DNA from: Bordetella parapertussis
GTDB lineage: Bacteria; Pseudomonadota; Gammaproteobacteria; Burkholderiales; Burkholderiaceae_B
NCBI GenBank assembly: GCA_945862495.1
Contig: CAMAYM010000045.1
Coordinates: 1 to 19,929, forward strand
Length of the DNA: 19,929 nucleotides
Direction: 5' to 3'
Part shown: positions 14,903 through 19,929 of the stretch, piece by piece
Layout of the letters: every line of letters starts with the position of its first letter
Numbering within the stretch: the stretch's first letter is position 1
Position numbers and translations under genes: made by a program
The notes under the pieces: generated by a model
Database searches by the model: none
Told to the model about the DNA's origin: nothing
The model's input: only the letters and a program-made list of their open reading frames with translations

Positions 14903-16308
14903 ATGGCCTAAACGACTTGAATAATCGGGTCTGGGATGAACTCACGGTCGGTGATGAGGCGTCGATCGAACGCACCGTCTCATCACGTGAGCTGTATCTG
15001 TTTGCCCATGCCTCGGGCAACCTCAATCCGATGCACATGCCGCACCTGTATCTGGCTGATACCCATAATTCAATGGTGGTCGCACCTTCGATGTGGCTGG
15101 GCGCGCTGATCTCAAGCGCACTGGGTAATATCCTGCCCGGGCCAGGCACGTCGTACCGCAAGCAGACCCTCGACTTTGTTGACCGCGCTAGGCTCGGTGA
15201 TGTGTTGACGATCAAAGTCAGACTAGTTGAAAAGCAAGTCAGCCCCATCGTGGTGTTTGCAACAGAGGTGCGCGACGCGGATGGGCGTCTGATCGCCGCA
15301 GGGTTCGCTGAAGTCAACGCTCCACTTGAGAAGAAATCGCTCCCTCAGGACGCATTGCCAGCGCTGCTTCTTTCTGAGCATAACCATTTCGATCAGCTAA
15401 TCGTTGCCGCCCAAAAGCGTGCCCCTATGCCGACTGCAGTGGTATGCCCTGATGATTCAAAGTCTCTAGGCGGTGCCCTGATGGCCATGCGTGCACAGTT
15501 GATCGTACCTGTGTTGATCGGCTCACAAGCGGCGATTCATCTGGCCGCGCAGGAGGCTAGCGAAGATCTCACAGGCATTGAACTGATCGATATTGCCGAT
15601 CACCGACAGGCGGCGGCAAAAGCCGTTGAGTTGGCAAATCAGCACAAGGTGCGTGCGATCATGAAAGGCAACGTGCATTCAGACGAAATTCTGGCGCAGG
15701 TTGTGAAGAAAGAAGGTGGGCTGCGTGGCTCACGACGCATTTCGCATGTTTTTGTTTTGAACGTACCCACACTCGATTATCCCTTGTTTATTAGCGATGC
15801 TGCCATTAACATCGCCCCTGATTTGGCGACAAAGGTTGATATCACGCAAAACGCCATCGACCTCGCGCGCGCCTGCGGGATTGAGGTGCCCCACGTGGCG
15901 ATTCTTTCTGCCGTTGAGACCGTCAATGCAAATATCCCTTCTTCGATGGATGCTGCAATTCTGGCCAAAATGGCGGACCGTGGACAAATTCACGGCGGCC
16001 TCGTCGATGGCCCTCTGGCAATGGACAATGCGATTGATATGGGCGCGGCCAAGACAAAACATCTGACCTCGCCCGTGGCCGGTCGCGCTCAGGTGTTGAT
16101 CGTTCCAAATCTTGAAGCCGGCAATATGCTTGCAAAACAACTGACGTTTATTTCGCATGCTCAGCCTGCGGGTCTGGTGTTAGGCGCCAAGGTACCTGTC
16201 ATGCTGACGAGTCGTGCCGACAGCGCAGAGGCGAGAATGGCTTCTTGCGCGTTGGCCCAGTTATACGATGCCTACTGCCAAAACGGCCATTCGGTCTTGA
16301 CGCATTAA
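14899..16308 (+). CDS. Bifunctional MaoC-like enoyl-CoA hydratase / phosphate acetyl(butyryl)transferase
   Basis: Residues about 12-150 form a MaoC/hotdog hydratase domain and about 165-469 a phosphotransacetylase (PTA/PTB) domain. The PTA part shows MKGNVHSDEIL (from residue 255), the VFVLNVPTLDYPLFISDAAIN block and GLVDGPLAMDNAI (D370), the pattern of phosphate butyryl/acetyltransferases. It would swap CoA for phosphate on an acyl-CoA, and the hydratase domain would interconvert enoyl-CoA and 3-hydroxyacyl-CoA. The hydratase-2 motif here reads SGN-L-NPMH: the usual catalytic Asp is Asn41, while His46 is kept, so hydratase activity is uncertain. The ATG overlaps the DUF3141 stop (ATGA), with GAGG upstream. 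The acetate kinase gene follows 18 bp downstream. Confidence 0.88.
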   Translation: MNGLNDLNNRVWDELTVGDEASIERTVSSRELYLFAHASGNLNPMHMPHLYLADTHNSMVVAPSMWLGALISSALGNILPGPGTSYRKQTLDFVDRARLGDVLTIKVRLVEKQVSPIVVFATEVRDADGRLIAAGFAEVNAPLEKKSLPQDALPALLLSEHNHFDQLIVAAQKRAPMPTAVVCPDDSKSLGGALMAMRAQLIVPVLIGSQAAIHLAAQEASEDLTGIELIDIADHRQAAAKAVELANQHKVRAIMKGNVHSDEILAQVVKKEGGLRGSRRISHVFVLNVPTLDYPLFISDAAINIAPDLATKVDITQNAIDLARACGIEVPHVAILSAVETVNANIPSSMDAAILAKMADRGQIHGGLVDGPLAMDNAIDMGAAKTKHLTSPVAGRAQVLIVPNLEAGNMLAKQLTFISHAQPAGLVLGAKVPVMLTSRADSAEARMASCALAQLYDAYCQNGHSVLTH

Positions 16309-16326
16309 CTTACAAGGTGGATCTTC

Positions 16327-17544
16327 ATGGTGACTAGCATGACAATTCCGCAGCGCGCACTTTTGATCATTAATGCTGGATCCTCTTCTATCAAGTTTGC
16401 GCTTTTTGACGTTGAGACCCTTTCAGAGCTTGCAAAAGGACAGATAGACGGAATCGGCTCCGCGGCCGCTTTTCGCGCCAAAAGCCCCGATCTTAAAATT
16501 GATGAGCAGTTGCAATGGTTGCTTGAGGACGCGCCTCAAGATCACAGTGCTGCCTTGCAATGGCTGATTGAGTGGCTTGGGCAAACGATGGTTGGGGTTC
16601 AGGTCTCAGCAGTAGGCCACCGTGTGGTGCACGGCGGTTCAATCTATATGGAACCCGTCATAATTAACGAGGATGTGTTGCATGAACTGGAGTCGATCGT
16701 TGCTCTGGCGCCTCTACATGAACCTCACAACATTGCCGGCATCAAAGGCGCCCGCGCGGCCTTCGGCGATATTACACAGGTTGCATGTTTTGACACAGCG
16801 TTTCATCGTACCCAGTCCTTTATCAATGACACGTATGCCTTGCCGCGCAGTCTTTATCTTGAAGGGATCAGGCGCTACGGCTTTCATGGTCTGTCGTATG
16901 AGTTTATCGCGGGATACCTCAAAGAGAACTTTCCAGAACGCTTCAGCGGAAAGTGTATCGTCGCCCATCTGGGCAATGGCGCCTCACTTTGCGCGATCGA
17001 AAACGGTCAGGCGGTCTCTTCGACTATGGGTTTTACTCCGCTTGAAGGATTGCCGATGGGTACGCGTTCGGGCAGAATCGACCCGGGCGTCCTGTTGTAT
17101 TTAATGCATCACAAGCAATGGGAAGCGCAGCAGATCTCTGACATGCTTTACAAAGAGTCGGGTCTCAAGGGGCTCTCGGGCGGGCTCTCGAACGATATGC
17201 GTGCGCTAGAAGCCTCAGATAGCAACGAGGCAAAAGAGGCGATTGAGTACTTCGTGCAACACGTGCAACAAGAGATTGCGAGTCTTGCGGCCATCATGCG
17301 CGGTGTTGACACCCTAGTCTTTACCGGTGGGATTGGCGAGAATTCTGTTTCGATACGCAAACGTGTCATGCAGGGACTCGAATGGTTGGGTCTGCGTGTT
17401 GACGAAATTCAAAATGCCTCAGGCGCAACCGTCCTGTCTCAGCCCCAGTCCAACATTTTTTGCTTACGTATTCCAACCAACGAAGAAGGTATGATCGCTC
17501 AGCACACAAAAAAACTTGCCACATCAGATCGCGCTTGGTACTAA
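16327..17544 (+). CDS. ackA: Acetate kinase (acetate/propionate kinase family)
   Basis: The enzyme converts acyl-phosphate and ADP to carboxylate and ATP. The ASKHA-fold signatures are intact: INAGSSSIKFALF at 15-27, FDTAFHRTQ and YGFHGLSYEFIAGYL with the catalytic-site Arg/His context, the VAHLGNGASLCAI phosphate loop, MGFTPLEGLPMGTRSGRIDPG, and FTGGIGENSVSIR near the C-terminus. The 405-aa length is normal. A strong AAGGTGG site lies six bases before the ATG; an in-frame ATG five codons in is an alternative start. It sits 18 bp after the PTA fusion gene, so the PTA product, an acyl-phosphate, can be passed straight to it. The substrate could be acetate, propionate or butyrate. The symbol is by family. 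Confidence 0.95.
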   Translation: MVTSMTIPQRALLIINAGSSSIKFALFDVETLSELAKGQIDGIGSAAAFRAKSPDLKIDEQLQWLLEDAPQDHSAALQWLIEWLGQTMVGVQVSAVGHRVVHGGSIYMEPVIINEDVLHELESIVALAPLHEPHNIAGIKGARAAFGDITQVACFDTAFHRTQSFINDTYALPRSLYLEGIRRYGFHGLSYEFIAGYLKENFPERFSGKCIVAHLGNGASLCAIENGQAVSSTMGFTPLEGLPMGTRSGRIDPGVLLYLMHHKQWEAQQISDMLYKESGLKGLSGGLSNDMRALEASDSNEAKEAIEYFVQHVQQEIASLAAIMRGVDTLVFTGGIGENSVSIRKRVMQGLEWLGLRVDEIQNASGATVLSQPQSNIFCLRIPTNEEGMIAQHTKKLATSDRAWY

Positions 17545-17579
17545 TCACTTTTTTGAACGACCCTACAAAGACTACTCAA

Positions 17580-18431
17580 ATGAAAATTCAATCGATTGGC
17601 ATTATTGGTGCTGGTATTATGGGTAACGGGATCGCGCAGATCTGCGCAAGTCATGGCCTGCAGGTCACGATGATAGATATTGATCAGGCGGCGATTGTTC
17701 GCGGTACCGATAGCATCACTAAAAATCTTGAGCGTATGGTTAAAAAAGAAACCATTACGCGAGAAGCGCTTGAACAAACCTTGACAAGAGTGCGTGGCAG
17801 CACTGATTATGAAAGCTTAAAAGGCCTCGATTTCATTATTGAAGCTGCGACTGAAAATCAGGGACTAAAAGAGAAGATTCTTAAGCAAATCGACACCATC
17901 GTATCGGCCGAAACGATCATTGCAACAAATACTTCATCCCTCTCGATCACCAACCTCGCCGCCCTGAATTCGAGACCTGAACGCTTTATTGGGATGCACT
18001 TTTTTAATCCAGTGCCTTTGATGAGCTTAGTCGAGGTCATACGGGGTTTGCAGACCAACGACGAAACCCACCAAGCGGTACACGCCTTTGCAGTAGAAAT
18101 TGGCAAACACCCCATCACAGTTAAAAATGCTCCGGGTTTCGTGGTAAACCGAATTTTGTTGCCAATGATCAACGAGGCGTTTTTTGTTTTGAGTGAAGGT
18201 TTGGCGACTGCCGAAGATATTGACATTGGCATGAAACTTGGCTGCAACCAGCCGATTGGCCCGCTCGCACTGGCAGATCTGATCGGTCTCGATACGTGCC
18301 TAGCCATTATGGACGTTTATTTTAAAAATTTTAGCGACTCAAAATATCGTCCCGCTCCCTTGTTGCGCGAGATGGTAGCCGCAGGTTTTCTAGGTCGTAA
18401 AACCGGTCGCGGGGTTTTCAACTACGCTTGA
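17580..18431 (+). CDS. 3-hydroxybutyryl-CoA dehydrogenase (3-hydroxyacyl-CoA dehydrogenase family)
   Basis: The 283-aa enzyme interconverts (S)-3-hydroxybutyryl-CoA and acetoacetyl-CoA with NAD(P). The Rossmann motif is GIIGAGIMGNGIAQ near the N-terminus. The catalytic dyad of the family is His140 (GMHFFNPVPLMSLVEV) and Glu152, 12 apart as in HADH, and NAPGFVVNRIL follows. PIGPLALADLIGLD and the closing GRKTGRGVFNYA are typical of Hbd/PaaH. It is the standard single-domain length. I start at ATG 17580, 35 bp after the ack stop; an upstream-extended open frame has an unconserved N-terminus. No strong ribosome site is visible. Being last in the cluster, it may be cotranscribed. In other bacteria I recall a FabI-type enoyl reductase in this position, which makes the gene choice here of interest. 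Confidence 0.93.
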   Translation: MKIQSIGIIGAGIMGNGIAQICASHGLQVTMIDIDQAAIVRGTDSITKNLERMVKKETITREALEQTLTRVRGSTDYESLKGLDFIIEAATENQGLKEKILKQIDTIVSAETIIATNTSSLSITNLAALNSRPERFIGMHFFNPVPLMSLVEVIRGLQTNDETHQAVHAFAVEIGKHPITVKNAPGFVVNRILLPMINEAFFVLSEGLATAEDIDIGMKLGCNQPIGPLALADLIGLDTCLAIMDVYFKNFSDSKYRPAPLLREMVAAGFLGRKTGRGVFNYA

Positions 18432-18454
18432 TTTTAATCCTGTATGTACAGTAT

Positions 18455-18502
18455 TGACGCCGGTTGAATACTAGCCATTTGGTCAATTTTAAACCGGCGT
18501 CA
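18455..18502. repeat. 11-bp perfect inverted repeat with a 26-nt loop downstream of the dehydrogenase gene
   Basis: TGACGCCGGTT at 18455-18465 is mirrored exactly by AACCGGCGTCA at 18492-18502. It begins 24 bp after the dehydrogenase stop. The loop is long and no T-run follows either arm, so it is not a simple intrinsic terminator. It may be an mRNA 3'-end stabilising hairpin or the footprint of a small mobile or palindromic element. It sits just left of the ygiQ-like remnant. Confidence 0.75.
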
Positions 18503-18531
18503 CCTATTGAGTCTGACTGTCGCAAGCTGAA

Positions 18532-18795
18532 CAAACGGATGGAAGCTACACGAGCGTTCGACGCAAAAATAGCACCGAGGCCGCCCGTCCGCACGGAGTT
18601 AAAACCGCTCAGCCGATGCGCTTAGGTCAATAAGCTAGACCTGCGAAGCCTTCGGGTAAAACTGTTCCCTAGGCGTCGATTAAGAGCGTGACAAAGTCTT
18701 AAAAACCCACCGCTCTTGTGAAGTCCGTAGGGGCAGGACAAACCACTAAACCTGTTAGATCAGGTCGGATGTTGACCCAGTATCCGGGCCTGCCT
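18532..18795 (+). pseudogene. Remnant of the 3' end of a ygiQ-type gene
   Basis: Read in one frame, this stretch gives QTDGSYTSVRRKNSTEA, matching the QTDGSYTSVRRKNSTEA of the intact YgiQ tail, and later VRSG-MLTQ--GLP against its C-terminus. In-frame stops occur at 18631 (TAA), 18670 (TAG) and 18700 (TAA), and there is no upstream radical SAM domain, so it is non-functional. In the first 17 compared codons, 11 bases differ from the intact ygiQ and ten of these are third positions. The differences therefore built up while both copies were coding. Homology stops at the left near 18532. To the right, the tRNA-Asn promoter starts about 20 bp beyond it. Confidence 0.85.
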
Positions 18796-18836
18796 CAATG
18801 GAAGTGGGGCGCTCGCGCAAGCTCTTTTTCTTATGC

Positions 18837-18842
18837 TATAAT
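18837..18842 (+). promoter_or_regulatory. Extended -10 promoter element for tRNA-Asn
   Basis: TGCTATAAT (extended -10 TGn plus TATAAT at 18837-18842) lies 10 nt upstream of the tRNA 5' end. The -35 position does not match the consensus closely. The truncated tRNA-Asn near 9.99 kb lacks such an element. Confidence 0.55.
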
Positions 18843-18852
18843 TTTTAACTAT

Positions 18853-18928
18853 TCCCTGATAGCTCAGTCGGTAGAGCGACGGACTGTTAATCCGCAGGTC
18901 GCTGGTTCGAGTCCAGCTCGGGGAGCCA
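18853..18928 (+). tRNA. tRNA-Asn (anticodon GTT)
   Basis: A complete 76-nt tRNA with an encoded CCA. The acceptor stem TCCCTGA pairs with TCGGGGA. The D-arm is GCTCAGTCGGTAGAGC, the anticodon loop CTGTTAA reads GTT, and the T-arm contains GGTTCGAGTCC. The discriminator base is G. It is flanked on the left by the ygiQ-type remnant and on the right by the repeats of the insertion-sequence end, a typical tRNA-adjacent insertion context. Confidence 0.97.
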
Positions 18929-18950
18929 AAAGTCCTTTAAAGCAAAGCAC

Positions 18951-19020
18951 GGCTCTACTCCATTAACGGGGGATGAGCAGTATTCGGCTCTACTCCATTA
19001 ACGGGGGATGAGCAGTATTC
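18951..19020. repeat. Perfect 35-bp tandem duplication, probably the end of an ISL3-type element
   Basis: Two exact, adjacent copies lie at 18951-18985 and 18986-19020, each starting GGCTCTACTCCATTAACGGG. ISL3-family elements have terminal inverted repeats that begin GG(C/T)TCT, so the unit resembles the transposon end downstream of the transposase gene, duplicated. The other end of the element is outside the window, so the inverted repeat cannot be matched. Confidence 0.8.
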
Positions 19021-19044
19021 ATCAAACAGCAGTACTCATCAAAC
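19011..19044. repeat. 17-bp imperfect tandem repeat overlapping the transposase stop
   Basis: AGCAGTATTCATCAAAC at 19011-19027 is followed directly by AGCAGTACTCATCAAAC at 19028-19044, with one mismatch. The second unit contains the stop codon and the last codon of the transposase. With the 35-bp pair it makes 18951-19044 entirely tandem repeats. Confidence 0.75.
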
Positions 19045-19929
19045 ACGGCAAAACACGCCGTTCCAACCGCAGTGGGCCAAGACCCTAAGGCGGTAATTTT
19101 CAAAGTTTCTAAATCCATATGCCCGGCGGGACATCATCTCCATTTTAGTGTGGAATCCTTCTGTGACTCCGTTAGATTTTGAAGTCCGCCACATCCTGAC
19201 GATCGGCTCCAACCACGAGGTGAGTGTGTTGGCCAAAGTGCGGGCTGGGCTTTGAGCTAATTGACCAATCAACTTTAGCAAACGTCCCATGAATTTCTTG
19301 CCATGTTTGGGCATTAAGTTCTTAATCAATAGCAACTTATTGAGTCGATGCTTGGCAAAGTAGAGCGACTTAAGAACTGGGAATTGATCTAAATACCGCG
19401 CCAGATTCTCGCGCTGCTCCTGTGTCAGATTCCAGCGATGCCGTCGCATCAAGCTTAGCAAGCCGCGATTCATTCTGCCGATAGGATCTTGTTGCTTCCA
19501 GAGATTAAGAAAGTGATGATTGACCAGTCGAATCACATGAAAACGGTCAGCCACGATCTTGGCGTTTGGAAAGTACTTTTGCACAATCGACCGGTACGTT
19601 TCGGACAAATCCATGACAACGAGTTGAACCTGCTCGCGACCCGGCAAGCGGCTTAAATATTGCCTCAGGCTCAGTTCCGAGCGTCCGAGTACTACGTCAA
19701 AGACTTTGTGGTTTTTAAGATCGACAAGGGTCGTTGCATAGCCTTTCTTACGGGTAAAGAAGTGCTCATCAATGCCCAGCACGCGTGGGCACGACCGCCC
19801 AGCGAGTTCCGAGACGCGTCGCTTGATGAGATGTTGATACCAGCGCTCAATGGTGGCGCTACCGATGCGGTGTGTCGTAGAAAGCTTGCTCTGGCTGACC
19901 CCGCCATCGTGCGCCTCAAACACCTCTAG
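19039..19929 (-). CDS. ISL3-family transposase (N-terminus beyond window edge)
   Basis: The 296 visible residues are the C-terminal part of an ISL3-family DDE transposase. The visible motifs are RVLGIDEHFFTRKKGYATTLVD with the first Asp, LVVMDLSETYRSIVQKYFPNAKIVADRFHVIRLVN with the second Asp, and SNGVTEGFHTKMEMMSRRAYGFRNFENYRLRV with the catalytic Glu. About 100 N-terminal residues, including the zinc-ribbon domain, should lie to the right of the window, because the frame is still open at 19929. No frameshift is visible, so the gene may be active. It reads towards the tRNA-Asn gene, with its stop next to the duplicated element end. Confidence 0.92.
   Translation of the reverse strand, partial: LEVFEAHDGGVSQSKLSTTHRIGSATIERWYQHLIKRRVSELAGRSCPRVLGIDEHFFTRKKGYATTLVDLKNHKVFDVVLGRSELSLRQYLSRLPGREQVQLVVMDLSETYRSIVQKYFPNAKIVADRFHVIRLVNHHFLNLWKQQDPIGRMNRGLLSLMRRHRWNLTQEQRENLARYLDQFPVLKSLYFAKHRLNKLLLIKNLMPKHGKKFMGRLLKLIGQLAQSPARTLANTLTSWLEPIVRMWRTSKSNGVTEGFHTKMEMMSRRAYGFRNFENYRLRVLAHCGWNGVFCRV

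Larger units (their letters stand above)
18951..19929 (-). mobile_element. ISL3-family insertion sequence (partial)
   Basis: The element consists of the partial transposase gene and, at its downstream end, the GGCTCT-starting terminal repeat (two tandem copies). The outer boundary at 18951 is inferred from the repeat, with a second possibility at 18986. No 8-bp target duplication can be tested without the other end. Confidence 0.7.

Noticed and set aside
17460..17579. A 40-residue N-terminal extension of the dehydrogenase
   Set aside because: It overlaps the end of the ack gene, is not hydrophobic or conserved-looking, and the Rossmann motif follows normally from ATG 17580.
18455..18502. A rho-independent terminator for the PTA-Ack-Hbd cluster
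   Set aside because: The loop is 26 nt and no T-run follows, so I list it only as an inverted repeat.
9983..18928. A classical integrase-driven genomic island at tRNA-Asn
   Set aside because: There is no integrase or excisionase gene, and the relic is the 5' half of the tRNA rather than a 3'-end direct repeat.
18718..18966. An 82-residue open frame ending beyond tRNA-Asn
   Set aside because: Its first 30 residues are the stop-containing ygiQ-tail remnant read from a GTG after the last stop, and the rest is the tRNA gene read through. It is not a gene.
18951..19044. A CRISPR array
   Set aside because: The repeats are directly adjacent with no spacers, number only two per type, and lie at a transposon end.

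Overview
The window is typical bacterial chromosome: dense, mid-GC, with short gaps. The gene set (FkpB/SlpA followed by IspH, YgiQ, Tag, CorA, and a DUF3141/PhaC-like protein followed by a fused MaoC-PTA and an acetate kinase) together with the protein sequences points to a betaproteobacterium. Burkholderiales, perhaps Alcaligenaceae-like, is my best guess from gene order and sequence feel, not from a phylogeny.

Layout. (1) 1-1557 (+): tail of an unknown gene, then fkpB and ispH with overlapping stop and start codons. (2) 1554-6212 (-): a membrane-anchored TAXI-type solute-binding protein cotranscribed with a lipocalin lipoprotein, then fhs (10-formyl-THF synthesis), tag (3-methyladenine DNA glycosylase I) and tRNA-Thr(CGT). 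(3) 6354-9805: ygiQ (+) converging on corA (-), with stops overlapping by 4 bp. (4) 9806-10065: a gap holding a decayed 5' part of a tRNA-Asn gene. (5) 10066-12317 (-): a universal stress protein gene followed by a PiT phosphate transporter gene. (6) 12593-18431 (+), divergent from (5): a four-gene cluster of a PhaC-like DUF3141 protein, a MaoC-PTA fusion, acetate kinase and 3-hydroxybutyryl-CoA dehydrogenase. (7) 18432-18852: a large inverted repeat, then a pseudogene remnant of a ygiQ 3' end. (8) An intact tRNA-Asn(GTT), then tandem repeats at what looks like the end of an ISL3-family insertion sequence, whose transposase runs off the right edge.

Functional reading. The four-gene cluster can be read as a route between hydroxyacyl/enoyl-CoA thioesters, acyl-phosphate and ATP. 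Hbd and the MaoC domain act on 3-hydroxyacyl-CoA, the PTA domain exchanges CoA for phosphate, and Ack makes ATP. The DUF3141 protein keeps a Cys-Asp-His arrangement like that of PHA synthases, so polymer or acyl-CoA chemistry is plausible. The divergent Usp-PiT pair would supply the phosphate that PTA consumes. This pathway is inference.

The most unusual structure is a pair of mirrored remnants. At about 6.4-10.0 kb there is an intact ygiQ and a broken tRNA-Asn; at about 18.5-18.9 kb there is a broken ygiQ tail and an intact tRNA-Asn, in the same order and orientation. The aligned part of the ygiQ tails differs almost only at third codon positions, so the second copy diverged while still coding. 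This fits arrival of a segment from a related genome, or an old duplication with reciprocal loss. It suggests that the phosphate/acyl-CoA block lies between the two breakpoints as a replaced or inserted segment.
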